Below, piece after piece: positions 46,439-56,049 of a stretch of 64,000 bases of DNA. The stretch is from Oxobacter pfennigii (GTDB lineage: Bacteria; Bacillota; Clostridia; Clostridiales; Oxobacteraceae). A model generated the notes under the pieces. It saw nothing but the letters and a program-made list of their open reading frames with translations. It did no database searches and was not told where the DNA came from. Every line of letters begins with the position of its first letter. Position 1 is the stretch's first letter. A program made the position numbers and the translations under genes. The DNA lies in the NCBI RefSeq assembly GCF_001317355.1, contig NZ_LKET01000028.1:1-64000 (forward strand), written 5' to 3'.

Positions 46439-46804
46439 AATAATACTCCTTGTCTTTTGTAAGTGTATTATTTTACCAATAATAATTTTAATATTTTGAT
46501 ACAGTTTTAAGTTTTACAACCCACTAGTATAAAAAAAAGGGGCGTTCATTTCTATATGACTTTAAATAACATATAGAAATGAACGCCCCTGCAATATCAG
46601 TAATTATGCTGTTTGTTTCTCTATACAGTACTGTTCTAGACTTTACTTCATCCCAGATTTTTATATGATGTAACCGAAAATCCGGTGCCGGGCGAAGCCA
46701 ATTGGTTATCTTTACACTTTAAACTGGCCTTACAATTGAGGATTAGCTTTACGACCTTACTTCTTTGGATATTGAAGTGTAAAACCTATTATATTGAACA
46801 AACG
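46439..46804. other. Gene-free interval holding a long hairpin
   Basis: Apart from the 46539-46589 hairpin, no coding frame with an RBS or recognisable RNA is seen on either strand. It separates the IS630 remnant from the last gene of the catabolic operon. Confidence 0.6.
46539..46589 (-). terminator. Long perfect hairpin terminator of the catabolic operon
   Basis: A 20-bp perfect stem (GGGGCGTTCATTTCTATATG and its complement), 11-nt loop, with A8 on the plus-strand left flank, giving T8 on the minus strand. It lies 216 nt past the tautomerase stop. The length could also mean an IS end. Confidence 0.8.
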
Positions 46805-47179
46805 TCATTTTACAAGCCGGTTTATTGGAAAGTCGGACAGTAATACTCCATTCCCAGCCAGGTGATCCTGATCTGTAAGGGAGTATGAAAAAGTAACATT
46901 CATATCAGGCTTGTTTACTGCTTTAATAAATTCCTGGTATACCTTCTTTGTGAGTATCTCAAAATCGTGTCTGTTAATGGTTATTGCACCCAAAACGCTT
47001 ATAAGGGCAGAAGGTTCCTCAATATCTACAGCTTTTCTGTAAAATGATTCATAAGCACTTATGTAAATATCTATTACCCTGTCACCCACAACTTCCTTCA
47101 TGACTTCATATAAGCTAGTTGAAACTCTATGTCGCTCTTCTTTTGTAAGTGGATAAGTTCTAATATCGAGAGTTGGCAT
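46805..47179 (-). CDS. Tautomerase-superfamily protein
   Basis: 124 aa. Met-Pro start (MPTLDIRTYPLTKEERHRV) provides the N-terminal catalytic Pro of the 4-oxalocrotonate tautomerase/MIF superfamily; the first 60 residues fit one beta-alpha-beta unit and the length fits the two-unit MIF-like form. Such enzymes interconvert enol and keto forms of 2-oxo acids such as phenylpyruvate. Last gene of the catabolic operon. Substrate inferred from context only. Confidence 0.7.
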   Translation of the reverse strand: MPTLDIRTYPLTKEERHRVSTSLYEVMKEVVGDRVIDIYISAYESFYRKAVDIEEPSALISVLGAITINRHDFEILTKKVYQEFIKAVNKPDMNVTFSYSLTDQDHLAGNGVLLSDFPINRLVK

Positions 47180-47265
47180 TTTTATTCTCCTTCCCAGTAT
47201 TTATTATGCTTTGTTAAATTAATCCATTGCACCAGGTTAATATGATTTCATCCACAGCTCCAGAC

Positions 47266-47385
47266 TCATGAAGCTGTAAACTCAACTCCGGTCTGCCCCA
47301 CAACTCGCTGCCGCTCATAATGGGGCAGCTTCTCCACTGCTTCGTTAACAGCCTCTTGAGTCTTCCGCAACGTTCCTTCCATCAT
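47266..47385 (-). other. Short ORF (39 aa) between hydroxyacid dehydrogenase and tautomerase
   Basis: ATG ATG at 47385/47382 opens MMEGTLRKTQEAVNEAVEKL and ends at TGA 47266. It reads like coding sequence but has no good RBS and no known family; the 200-nt gap could hold the fossil of a longer gene. Confidence 0.3.
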
Positions 47386-47424
47386 ATTACCTAATAACAG
47401 CAACTTAACTTCTTACATTATGTA

Positions 47425-48387
47425 TTAGGTGTTTTGCGGCCTGTTTCCTGCCCATGTTGGTATCTTCCCGCTTAACACTTCATGAACTCCCAAGGCTGCG
47501 TCCATTGCCATATTTTCATATGATTCATATGTGAAAGCCGCATTATGAGGGGTTACAATAACGTTATTCATATGAAGCAATTTATCGTTTGCATTTGGAG
47601 GTTCCTCTTCAAAAACGTCAATAGCGGCTCCGGCGATTACCTTTTTCTCCAATGCTTCTATCAGTTCCCCTTCTTTTATAATTGCCCCTCTTGAAGTATT
47701 AATAAAGTAGCTTTCCTTTTTCATAGCCACAAATTGCTCCATTCCAATGCTCTTTTTAGTTGCAGGCAGCAAAGGTAAATGCAGAGTGACAAAATCTGAG
47801 CATTCAAGTACCTCTTGTATATTATCTTTTAAGACTATTTCATGGAATATGTCTTCTCTTTTAGCACGAGGCTTGTACCCTATAACATTCATGGAAAAGC
47901 CGTAAAAGGCTTTTTTTGCAACGCTTTGCCCAATTCTCCCCAAACCTATAATGCCAAGTGTTTTACCTTTCAGTTCAATATTTGTTACAGTATTTCTGAT
48001 ATCAAAGTTTCCATTTCTAAATTCCTCATCTATCACTTTTGCATTTTTAGAACAGGATAACAATAAAAACATGGTATGCTCTGCTACAGCATTAGTATTG
48101 GATAATGGAGCATTTGTCACCCAAACTCCCTTTTTTTCGGCATAATCAACGTCAATAGTATCCAGCCCTACGCCATGCCTTGCAATAACTTTAAGCTTGT
48201 TACCTGCGTCAATTATTTTAGGTGTAATTCTTACATTCCGTACCAATATAGCATCACAGTCCACTACATCTTCTGTTATAGCCTTCTCGTCACAGCCGTT
48301 TCCCATCTTAATTTTATATCCACATTCCATCAAGTAATTTATACCGTTTTTTGAGATATTCTGAGGTATTAAAACAGTGAAGCTCAT
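47425..48387 (-). CDS. D-isomer-specific 2-hydroxyacid dehydrogenase
   Basis: 320 aa. NAD-binding GIIGLGRIGQSVAKKA (about 146-160), catalytic Arg in NTSRGA, Glu in FEEEPP and His in TPHNAAFT. Closest in pattern to phosphoglycerate/hydroxypyruvate-type dehydrogenases without regulatory domain. In this operon it probably interconverts a 2-hydroxy and a 2-oxo acid feeding IorAB. Confidence 0.9.
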   Translation of the reverse strand: MSFTVLIPQNISKNGINYLMECGYKIKMGNGCDEKAITEDVVDCDAILVRNVRITPKIIDAGNKLKVIARHGVGLDTIDVDYAEKKGVWVTNAPLSNTNAVAEHTMFLLLSCSKNAKVIDEEFRNGNFDIRNTVTNIELKGKTLGIIGLGRIGQSVAKKAFYGFSMNVIGYKPRAKREDIFHEIVLKDNIQEVLECSDFVTLHLPLLPATKKSIGMEQFVAMKKESYFINTSRGAIIKEGELIEALEKKVIAGAAIDVFEEEPPNANDKLLHMNNVIVTPHNAAFTYESYENMAMDAALGVHEVLSGKIPTWAGNRPQNT

Positions 48388-48508
48388 ATTTTGACCTCCT
48401 TTGCCTTACCTGCTCCCATTATTAATATAATTCTTCTTATATTTATATTTAATTATGGTAATGTTTATTATATTTGTCAATTTTTCACCAATATATAAAT
48501 ATAAGATT

Positions 48509-49147
48509 TTACTTAACCCAATCCTGGCATATCTTTACGCCTTCTGCAGCATTAGTGGTGAAAGCATCTGCACCTATCTGTCTGCAGGCATCTGCGGTAA
48601 CAGGATTACCACCGATAATTATCTTTACACTGTCTCTAAGTCCTGCCTCTTTCAAGGCATCTACTGTTTCCTTCATAGATTCTAGTGCCAGTGTTAATAC
48701 TCCGCTCATTCCAACTACAAAAGGCTTTATCTCTTTGACTTTTTCAACAAATGCATCTGCAGGTTGGTCAATTCCTATATCAACTACTTCAAAACCTGCA
48801 GCCTCAGCCATACTCTTAAATATGTTCTTGCCAATGTCATGCAAGTCACCGGAGACGGTGCCCAGTAAAATGACACCAACTTTTGCAGCATCACCCGAGC
48901 CTAAAATCGCCTTTAACTTGCTAATCGCATTTGTGAGTAATTCCCCTGCAAAAATTAGATCACCTACAAAATATTCGCCTTTATCAAACATGTCACCTAC
49001 TGCAGTCATTCCTGCCTGGCATGCGGCGACGACTTTTTGAGCTTCCTCTTCGGAAGGGTTTGTGGCGATGGACTCTTCGATAAATGCCAATACCTGCTCT
49101 TCATCCAATTCGCCTACAGCCTCGGTTAATTTAGTAAGATCAATCAT
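48509..49147 (-). CDS. Corrinoid (cobalamin-binding) methyltransferase protein
   Basis: 212 aa, MtaC/MtbC/MtvC type. Helical cap residues 1-88; B12 domain from 89 with the lower-ligand motif D101-L-H103-D-I-G106. The later GMSGVLTLALESMKETV and IIGGNPVT motifs complete the fold. It carries the methyl group between a substrate methyltransferase and an acceptor methyltransferase. The UroD-type gene at 56050 is the only methyltransferase in the operon; no reductive activase is present in the window. Confidence 0.93.
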   Translation of the reverse strand: MIDLTKLTEAVGELDEEQVLAFIEESIATNPSEEEAQKVVAACQAGMTAVGDMFDKGEYFVGDLIFAGELLTNAISKLKAILGSGDAAKVGVILLGTVSGDLHDIGKNIFKSMAEAAGFEVVDIGIDQPADAFVEKVKEIKPFVVGMSGVLTLALESMKETVDALKEAGLRDSVKIIIGGNPVTADACRQIGADAFTTNAAEGVKICQDWVK

Positions 49148-49225
49148 TTTTATACCTCCATTGATATAGAATTTCTTAACTTTTACATTATCTTTAAAAA
49201 GGTTTCATACCTGCATCTGTCTTAA

Positions 49226-49792
49226 TCATATACCGGAAAGCCAGCCGCCTATCTGCCTGGCCTCTGCCATTACTTCGGTTTGCTTTTGCAAGTTCTCCAG
49301 CTTATCTGCCCCTGCAAAGATAAGTATTTTATATTCACTAAATCCAAGGAATACAAGATTTTTACCCATATGTTCAAAATAGTGATAAAACATAGAAGTG
49401 TCCGGCCTATTCTGAGTTACCGCAATCAGGACTTTTTTACCCGGAGCCAGATTAGTGCGGTAACCCGCACCTAGAAATGGCATAAAACGGTCAACCGCCA
49501 GTTTCAATTGTGCAGACATCTGCCACATATATACGGGTGTACCAAGTATGATACTGTCGGCACTCTCAATCTCGTCATATAACACCTGCATATCATCTTG
49601 TAAAACACATCGTCCCTTTACCCTGCAACTGTAACAGCCCTGACAGCCTTTTATCTTCATACCGTTTAAATGGTATGACTTAACTTCGGCTCCCTGCTCA
49701 CGTGCCACCTTAATGACTTCATCGATCAGGGAAGCAGTTTTCCCTTGTTTATGAGGGCTTCCATTTAGGGCAACAATCTTTTTTACACTCAT
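49226..49792 (-). CDS. Iron-sulfur flavoprotein (NADPH-dependent FMN reductase family)
   Basis: 188 aa flavodoxin-like fold. FMN loop ALNGSPHKQGKTASL, then a compact C-x2-C-x2-C-x5-C (from CQGCYSC) typical of iron-sulfur flavoproteins, and TPVYMWQMSAQLK. May shuttle electrons between ferredoxin and another redox partner. In this operon reactivation of oxidised Co(I) corrinoid is a possibility, not shown. Confidence 0.85.
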   Translation of the reverse strand: MSVKKIVALNGSPHKQGKTASLIDEVIKVAREQGAEVKSYHLNGMKIKGCQGCYSCRVKGRCVLQDDMQVLYDEIESADSIILGTPVYMWQMSAQLKLAVDRFMPFLGAGYRTNLAPGKKVLIAVTQNRPDTSMFYHYFEHMGKNLVFLGFSEYKILIFAGADKLENLQKQTEVMAEARQIGGWLSGI

Positions 49793-49821
49793 ACCTATGC
49801 CTCCAAATATTTGTTTTTTTA

Positions 49822-50394
49822 TCAGGCTTCATAACCTGCCTTAAAAGCAGCCTTGTTCATTTCCTTTGTGTGAGAAGGAACCGATGCCTCTACAAGCCCT
49901 TCCCAGTCTACTCCTGTAATATTGAGCGCTTTGGCGAGAGTACCTAGAAGAACTATATTTTGAGAACGGACATTGCCAAGTTTTTCAGCTATTTCAGAAG
50001 CTTTGACTACCTGAACATTACCAACTACTTTTGTCAGTTCCGCGACGATTCCCTTTGGATATTCAGCTTCGCCAATCTGTACCTGAGCAGGATAAATTTC
50101 TTTTGCATCCATAATAATTTTTCCACCCTTTCTCAGGAATGGAAGTGCTCTTAAAGCTTCTGACTCCTCAAATGCCACAATAATATCGGCATCGCCTTTA
50201 CCAACGATGGGAGAATAAACTTTTGGTCCGAACCTAAGCTGTGTAGTAACCGAACCGCCTCGCTGAGCGGCACCATGAATTTCGCTCATTTTCACATCAT
50301 AATTCTTTTTAAGAAGGCCTTGTGTCAGTATTTTTGTTGCAAGAACCGTACCTTGTCCGCCCACGCCTATTAAAAGAATGCTAGTTATCGTCAT
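49822..50394 (-). CDS. iorB: Indolepyruvate:ferredoxin oxidoreductase, beta subunit
   Basis: 190 aa gamma-type domain. GVGGQGTVLATKIL start, EIHGAAQRGGSV motif. Together with IorA it oxidatively decarboxylates aryl- or other 2-oxo acids to acyl-CoA with ferredoxin. Two bases separate it from iorA. Confidence 0.93.
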   Translation of the reverse strand: MTITSILLIGVGGQGTVLATKILTQGLLKKNYDVKMSEIHGAAQRGGSVTTQLRFGPKVYSPIVGKGDADIIVAFEESEALRALPFLRKGGKIIMDAKEIYPAQVQIGEAEYPKGIVAELTKVVGNVQVVKASEIAEKLGNVRSQNIVLLGTLAKALNITGVDWEGLVEASVPSHTKEMNKAAFKAGYEA

Positions 50395-50396
50395 AA

Positions 50397-52172
50397 TTAT
50401 TCACCAACTTTCGAAATCGCATTAAATTTACATTGCTGTACACAGAGGCCGCACGCCGTACAAGCATTCTTATCTGTAATAACTGCTTTATTATTGATAA
50501 ATGAAATAGAGGGGCAAACAAGTTTTATGCAGCTTTTGCATCCTACGCACTTATCGGGGTCCACTTCGCAATACTTATTGGCGTTTTCTTTTACAACTGA
50601 TTTAATTAATGCACACGGATGCTTTGCAACTATAAGGAAAGCATCATCAACTTCATAGGCTTCGTCCAATGTTTTATGCATATCTTCCTGATTAATAGGA
50701 TCAATAACTCTTATGTTCTCTTCCTTAATACCCACGCCAATAGCTACTCTAACAATGTCAACCGCCTTAATATCATCTCCCATTAAGTTGGAATCATTTC
50801 CGGGATGCAGCTGATGACCCGTCATAGCGGTTGTTCTATTATCGAGTACGGCAACTACTACATTGGCATTGGTTTTAACAATATCCACTAAGCCCGTAAT
50901 TCCCGAATGGAAAAATGTTGAGTCTCCAATGGCAGCAATAACCTTACGTTTATCGCCCTGCTGTTGTAATGCCCGGCTGAGGCCGTTTCCTGCCGAAAAA
51001 GAAGCGCCCATTACAGAAATAGCATCATAACCGTTGAGCGGTGGGTTGTATCCCATTGCATAACACCCAACATCAGCATAGCAAACATATTGATCTCGGT
51101 GTTTACCAAGTGCAAAATAAAATCCCTTGTGAGGACATCCTGCACAGAATACAGGGGGACGGTTGGGAGCATCAAACGATGCTGTATAACTTTCATGCAG
51201 CTCGCCGGTGAGGGCTTCTCTGATAATTGACGGGTTTAATTCTCCACATGTAGGTATTCTATCTTTGCCTATGCAGTTTACCCCCAGCGATTTCACATAC
51301 TCTTCCAAATACGGATCATTTTCTTCCACAACATAAATGGTTTCATAATCCTTTGCAAAGTCAACTATCAATTTATCGGGTAACGGATACGACAGACCTA
51401 TTTTAAGATAGGAAGCAGTATCACCAAACACCTCTCTGGAATACTGATAAGAAATTCCGTTCGCTATAATGCCAATCCGGGATCCGGCATTATTTTCAAC
51501 TATGTTATATTTGCAATTATTTGAGAACTTTTTAGCCAGGCTTAAATTTTCTTCAAGCTTACGATGGTTGGCATTTACGTGATTTGGCATATTGGAGAAT
51601 TTGCCAAAAATACGTTCATATTTCTCTAGTTTGAAACTATCCCTATCATATAATTCTACTATACTCTTTGAGTGTGAGACTCTCGTTGTCGTTCTTACCA
51701 ATATAGGAATATCGAATCTTTCACTGATCTCAAAGGCCTCTTTTGTGAAATCCTTGCACTCCTGGGAGTCAGAAGGTTCCAGCATAAGAATTTTTGCATG
51801 CTTAGCATAATATCTGTCATCCTGTTCATTTTGTGAACTGTGACAACCCGGGTCGTCAGCACAAAGAATAACTACTCCCCCCGTAACTCCCTGATAAGCC
51901 ATAACAAAAATTGGATCTGTAGCTACATTCATACCCTGGGCTTTCATTGTTGTAATGGCTCTTGCGCCTCCAATGCTTGCCCCAAATGCCATTTCTGTTG
52001 CAACCTTTTCATTCGTTGCCCAATGACAATATATATCATTTAAATATTCTGTTGATATTGCTTCAATAATTTCGGTACTCGGCGTTCCAGGGTAACCTAC
52101 GGCATACGTACAGCCTGCTTCATATGCACCTCTGGCAACAGCTTCATTACCACTAAGAATAGTTTTCTTCAT
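50397..52172 (-). CDS. iorA: Indolepyruvate:ferredoxin oxidoreductase, alpha subunit
   Basis: 591 aa. Pyrimidine-binding domain (YPGTPSTEIIEAI) at the N-terminus, TPP-binding region with GDSTFFHSGITG and DNRTTAMTGHQ, and two C-terminal ferredoxin clusters (CVGCKSC...C and CTACGLC...C). The family prefers indolepyruvate and phenylpyruvate, but substrate range varies. GGAAGGAAG precedes the ATG. Confidence 0.95.
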   Translation of the reverse strand: MKKTILSGNEAVARGAYEAGCTYAVGYPGTPSTEIIEAISTEYLNDIYCHWATNEKVATEMAFGASIGGARAITTMKAQGMNVATDPIFVMAYQGVTGGVVILCADDPGCHSSQNEQDDRYYAKHAKILMLEPSDSQECKDFTKEAFEISERFDIPILVRTTTRVSHSKSIVELYDRDSFKLEKYERIFGKFSNMPNHVNANHRKLEENLSLAKKFSNNCKYNIVENNAGSRIGIIANGISYQYSREVFGDTASYLKIGLSYPLPDKLIVDFAKDYETIYVVEENDPYLEEYVKSLGVNCIGKDRIPTCGELNPSIIREALTGELHESYTASFDAPNRPPVFCAGCPHKGFYFALGKHRDQYVCYADVGCYAMGYNPPLNGYDAISVMGASFSAGNGLSRALQQQGDKRKVIAAIGDSTFFHSGITGLVDIVKTNANVVVAVLDNRTTAMTGHQLHPGNDSNLMGDDIKAVDIVRVAIGVGIKEENIRVIDPINQEDMHKTLDEAYEVDDAFLIVAKHPCALIKSVVKENANKYCEVDPDKCVGCKSCIKLVCPSISFINNKAVITDKNACTACGLCVQQCKFNAISKVGE

Positions 52173-52221
52173 AGTAACTTCCTTCCTTTTGTCAATTTTA
52201 TTTTTTTATTCAATTATCAAC

Positions 52222-53274
52222 TTATATCTTTCTTGCATTTTCTTCACCGTTTATAACCCGATAAATACCTCCGGCCAACGACACCATTTCATGTTCACCT
52301 GCCAGTACATGGACGGGAGCTATAAACTCCACCCTATCTTTGATTTTACCGGTAAATTTTTGTGAATATGCAATTGTTCCTGTTAGTGTAATAGCATCAA
52401 CTTTCCCCGACACCACTACTGACAATTTTCCAATCGATTTTGCTACATTAAGAGCCATTGCTTCATAAACAATATTTGACCATTCATCTCCACTATCGAA
52501 GGCTTTTTCCAGCTTTAAAAAATCTGTGCTTCCCATAAGAGACATCAGTCCTCCGGAGCGTGTTAAGACAGTCATAATTTCATTTTTTGTGTATTTATGT
52601 TCGAAAATAAGATCAATGAGCCTATAGGGGGGTATAAAGCCTGCCCTTTCCGGGCTGAATGCACCTTCATCATCCGAGATAACATCGATGATACGCCCGT
52701 TGCTATGTATGGCAAAACTGAAACCGCTGCCCAAGTGGGCAATAAGAATATTGGCTTTGTTATAGTCTTTTCCTATAATTTTTGCTGTTTCAATTGCCAT
52801 TGCGCGCATATTCAAATTATGAGCCCTGCCGCGGCGGCGTATTTCATTGATTCCGGTAATACGTGACACATCATTAAGCTCATCTGCAGTAACAGCATCA
52901 TATATATATGACTTTATTCCAAGCAGATTCCCGATACTATATGCAAGCGGTGCCCCCAGATTGGATGCGTGGTCTATATCCGCTTCCTTAAGCCTTTGCA
53001 GCATCTCCTCTGTTACTTCATATGCACCGGCTTCAATTCCCAAAAGATTTCCGCCTCTGGCAGCAATTGCAGCTACATCGTTTAAATCCTCGCCTTTTTC
53101 CTTGAGTAGATTTATGATGGCATTTAAGCGTCCTTCAAACTGGTCCTTTATCACCGGATATGATTTAATAAAATCTTCATCAAGTACTATATGCTCATTC
53201 CATACTTCCTTTAAATCGTCATACATGGTGACACGCATGCTTGTACCGCCAGGATTGATGGCTAAAATTTTCAT
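52222..53274 (-). CDS. buk: Butyrate (carboxylate) kinase
   Basis: 350 aa ASKHA kinase. NPGGTSMRVTMYD phosphate motif, RGG(N)LLGIE, AHLGSGFSFAIH and the C-terminal AGEHEMVSLAGG. Converts acyl phosphate plus ADP to acid plus ATP. Start overlaps the ptb stop by 4 nt. In this context the acyl group may be a branched or aryl acid rather than butyrate. Confidence 0.93.
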   Translation of the reverse strand: MKILAINPGGTSMRVTMYDDLKEVWNEHIVLDEDFIKSYPVIKDQFEGRLNAIINLLKEKGEDLNDVAAIAARGGNLLGIEAGAYEVTEEMLQRLKEADIDHASNLGAPLAYSIGNLLGIKSYIYDAVTADELNDVSRITGINEIRRRGRAHNLNMRAMAIETAKIIGKDYNKANILIAHLGSGFSFAIHSNGRIIDVISDDEGAFSPERAGFIPPYRLIDLIFEHKYTKNEIMTVLTRSGGLMSLMGSTDFLKLEKAFDSGDEWSNIVYEAMALNVAKSIGKLSVVVSGKVDAITLTGTIAYSQKFTGKIKDRVEFIAPVHVLAGEHEMVSLAGGIYRVINGEENARKI

Positions 53275-54188
53275 ACACAGCCTCCTTTGCCTGCCGCCAG
53301 ACTTGCCAGTGCCAGGGATAAAATCTGCTCTTCTGTTGTGCTGCCTCTGGAAGGTGCGATTACCGGTACCCTGCAGCCTGTGATAATAGTCGCTGCTCTG
53401 GCTTTTTGATGAATAACAAGTGACTTGACAAAAATATTGCAGCAGTGAATATTAGGAAACAGAAGTACATCAAAATTTCCTGAGTGCTCACATTTAAACT
53501 TTTTAATGGCTGCAATCTCCGGACTCATACAAATATCGTATGAAAGAGGCCCTTCGACGGCACAATCACCCAGCCCTCCTGCCAATGAAGCTTGTTTAAG
53601 CATTGCCGCATCCACCGTTTCAGGCATTTCTTCATCCACCGTTTCCTTGCAGCACAAAACGGCAACCTTAGGTTTCTCATATCCTATTGCATGAAGAACA
53701 TCAACGGCATTTATTACAATCTGTTTTTTCTTTTCATAATCAGGATAAGTCACCATGCCTCCATCGGTACAAATAATCAACTTGTGATAACCTGCAAAAG
53801 ACATGAGCGCTACATAAGACATGATCCTGCCTATTCTTAATCCATTTTCTTTTTTTACAATAGGCCTCAAAAAATCAGATGTTTCCATCATACCTTTCAT
53901 TAAAAAATCAGCTTTCCCATCTCGCACCAGATCAACCGCCATTTGCGCCTCTTCACCATCCGGAGAGTCATATATTTCATAATCGTTGGGATTTTGCCGC
54001 GAATCCATCAATGTGTTCTTAATTTTCTTTTCATTTCCCACGAGAATAGGCAGTGTTATTCCTTTCTCTTTTGCTGCAAAGAGGAAACCCAGCACATGGG
54101 CATCTGCGGCATTCGCAACAGCAACACGTGAAGTTTGATTTAATCTTTCCGCAGCCTTGATGATTCCATCAAAGTCTTTATATTCCAT
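53271..54188 (-). CDS. ptb: Phosphate butyryltransferase-type acyltransferase
   Basis: 305 aa. NAADAHVLG near the start, GMMETSDFLRP, then TDGGMVTYPD of the phosphate acetyl/butyryltransferase family. Converts acyl-CoA plus Pi to acyl phosphate, the substrate of the co-translated kinase. Specificity (butyryl, isobutyryl, phenylacetyl) cannot be read from sequence. Confidence 0.92.
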   Translation of the reverse strand: MEYKDFDGIIKAAERLNQTSRVAVANAADAHVLGFLFAAKEKGITLPILVGNEKKIKNTLMDSRQNPNDYEIYDSPDGEEAQMAVDLVRDGKADFLMKGMMETSDFLRPIVKKENGLRIGRIMSYVALMSFAGYHKLIICTDGGMVTYPDYEKKKQIVINAVDVLHAIGYEKPKVAVLCCKETVDEEMPETVDAAMLKQASLAGGLGDCAVEGPLSYDICMSPEIAAIKKFKCEHSGNFDVLLFPNIHCCNIFVKSLVIHQKARAATIITGCRVPVIAPSRGSTTEEQILSLALASLAAGKGGCV

Positions 54189-54311
54189 TGTCCTTTCCCC
54201 ATCCTTCTTGCTGAATTATTAATACTTCTTATTCTTGTTAAACTTATTTATTCAGGGATAGCAATTTTTATCTGCTATCTCTGAATATGGTTTCAGTTAA
54301 AACGGTACTTT

Positions 54312-55829
54312 TCACAGAATAGCGCTGGCAATAGGGAAAAATACTATTAAGAGCACCAAATATGCTACAATTACCATGGGCAGACCAAGTTTAACACCAT
54401 CTTTTACCTCAAGATATCCGGAGGTATAGCACAAAGGTGCACATACATATGCTGACGGGAATATAAATGCAACATTAACAACGATTGACAGTATAATCCC
54501 GAATGCAGCCATATTTAACTTTCCGCCTGCAGCGTTGACTGCTTGTATAACCGGAAGAAATGCAGACCACATTAACGCCTGAACAACAAGATTTGACATG
54601 AATTGTGTTATTGCGATTGCCAGAAGCATGGCAATGAACACCAGCGTTCCTGGAGAAACATTTTGTGCAACCGGTTGAAAGAGGTTGCCCAGGAATTTGC
54701 TTATACCTGTAACAGGGCTGTTTAGGGTATTTGCAAACGACTGGATACCTACGATAAAGATAAGCGTAGGAAGAGATATTTGATATATCTTTTTCTTAAG
54801 ATCGAGAACCGGTTCAACTACTGCAGCATTATCTTCGCGTTTAACACGGACTATTGACAGAACTGCAATACCCAGCAAAGGTGGTGCAACCATTCCTACA
54901 GTCTTGAAGTATGCACTGATGCCCGGTAATATGGGAGCCATGGCGTCCGGCATCAGCCACATAATCACAACTGCAATGAATACGGCAAGGCTGATCTTCG
55001 CTTGAATTGAAAGGGGTTTCATTCCTTTTATACGTTCTTCGGGATCATAAGCAGCAAATTTTGAAAAGTCAGGTTTAACGAATATCTTCAGTGCCAGGAT
55101 AGTAAGTGCGAAGAAGAATATAGCGAATGGAATGCCTATTGCCATGAATTGGACGAAGGAAACGGTACTATGAGCATCATTAAGAAAACCAAGCATGAGA
55201 ACGGCGATAGGGTGAGAAATTGGTGTTGCACCGTATCCTATAACAACCAGCCACAATACGGCAGCAACCAGCGCCTGGCCGAACTTGGAGCCTTTTTCGT
55301 ATCCGAGTTCCTGACATAGGCCGTCTACCATAGTTAAATAAATTAGTGTTACCGGTACGCAGTCAAGGAACATTGCTATCAAAAGGCAGGATAACAGGAA
55401 AAGGGTTATAAATACCCAGGGTCTGCCTTTGCATATCTTCCTTGAAATAAACCAGCTTGCTATATGCTGGATAACCCCTGCATCCACTAAGGCAGCATTG
55501 AGAAGCATTCCGGCCAAAACATAGGCAAAACAAAAGTTTCCAAAAGATACTGCAAGCATATCTGCCTGTGATAAAACGCCCGCCATAATCATTACTGCCG
55601 GCGCCAACAGTGATGACCAGTCGACCCCTACGAATATCCACAGCCAAATTGTCCCCATAAACAATGCAAGAACTGTCACACCCTTATCAGTAAGGCCATT
55701 TCCGGCTGGAAGAAAGATTCTTATTACCAGGAAGATTGCCAAAGAAATAAAAATATGAAGATAATTTTTTTTAATAACTTCCAGAGAGAGAGAAGTATTA
55801 AGATTGCTTTTTTTAATAATTTCCGACAT
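54312..55829 (-). CDS. SLC13/DASS-family anion permease
   Basis: 505 aa, 11 to 13 membrane helices. Two inverted hairpin regions with the SNT-like ion motifs (FLDCVPVTLIYLT; TQFMSNLVVQALMW) fit the divalent-anion:Na+ symporter superfamily; GYGATPISHPIAVLML lies in the substrate-site half. Likely the carboxylate importer of the operon. GGAGG precedes the ATG. Confidence 0.85.
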   Translation of the reverse strand: MSEIIKKSNLNTSLSLEVIKKNYLHIFISLAIFLVIRIFLPAGNGLTDKGVTVLALFMGTIWLWIFVGVDWSSLLAPAVMIMAGVLSQADMLAVSFGNFCFAYVLAGMLLNAALVDAGVIQHIASWFISRKICKGRPWVFITLFLLSCLLIAMFLDCVPVTLIYLTMVDGLCQELGYEKGSKFGQALVAAVLWLVVIGYGATPISHPIAVLMLGFLNDAHSTVSFVQFMAIGIPFAIFFFALTILALKIFVKPDFSKFAAYDPEERIKGMKPLSIQAKISLAVFIAVVIMWLMPDAMAPILPGISAYFKTVGMVAPPLLGIAVLSIVRVKREDNAAVVEPVLDLKKKIYQISLPTLIFIVGIQSFANTLNSPVTGISKFLGNLFQPVAQNVSPGTLVFIAMLLAIAITQFMSNLVVQALMWSAFLPVIQAVNAAGGKLNMAAFGIILSIVVNVAFIFPSAYVCAPLCYTSGYLEVKDGVKLGLPMVIVAYLVLLIVFFPIASAIL

Positions 55830-55908
55830 TTTTTTCCTCCTAAAATAATTTTATCTGACAGATCATTTGATGGTTGTTAAAGGTTAATTATGTAATTATT
55901 TTCACTAA

Positions 55909-56031
55909 TTAAATCTCAATAAGCATCAATGTTAAGTCAAAAACAAATTTCTTTCTTGATTCAAGTGAATCTAAAAATGTCTCATCAATCTCAAGCTCTT
56001 CAAGCAAATTGGCAATTTTATTTTCTTCCAT
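55909..56031 (-). CDS. Small operon protein, 40 aa
   Basis: MEENKIANLLEELEIDETFL, then an amphipathic helix (SLESRKKFVFDLTLMLIEI). GAAAGGAG 6 nt before ATG 56031 and fit between the permease and methyltransferase genes support expression. Strongly acidic at the N-terminus. Not recognised; a small partner subunit is possible. Confidence 0.6.
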   Translation of the reverse strand: MEENKIANLLEELEIDETFLDSLESRKKFVFDLTLMLIEI

Positions 56032-56049
56032 AAAAATTCTCCTTTCCTC

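Noticed and set aside
51011-51196. 61-aa minus-strand frame within iorA
   Set aside because: Out-of-frame shadow inside a clearly conserved coding sequence.
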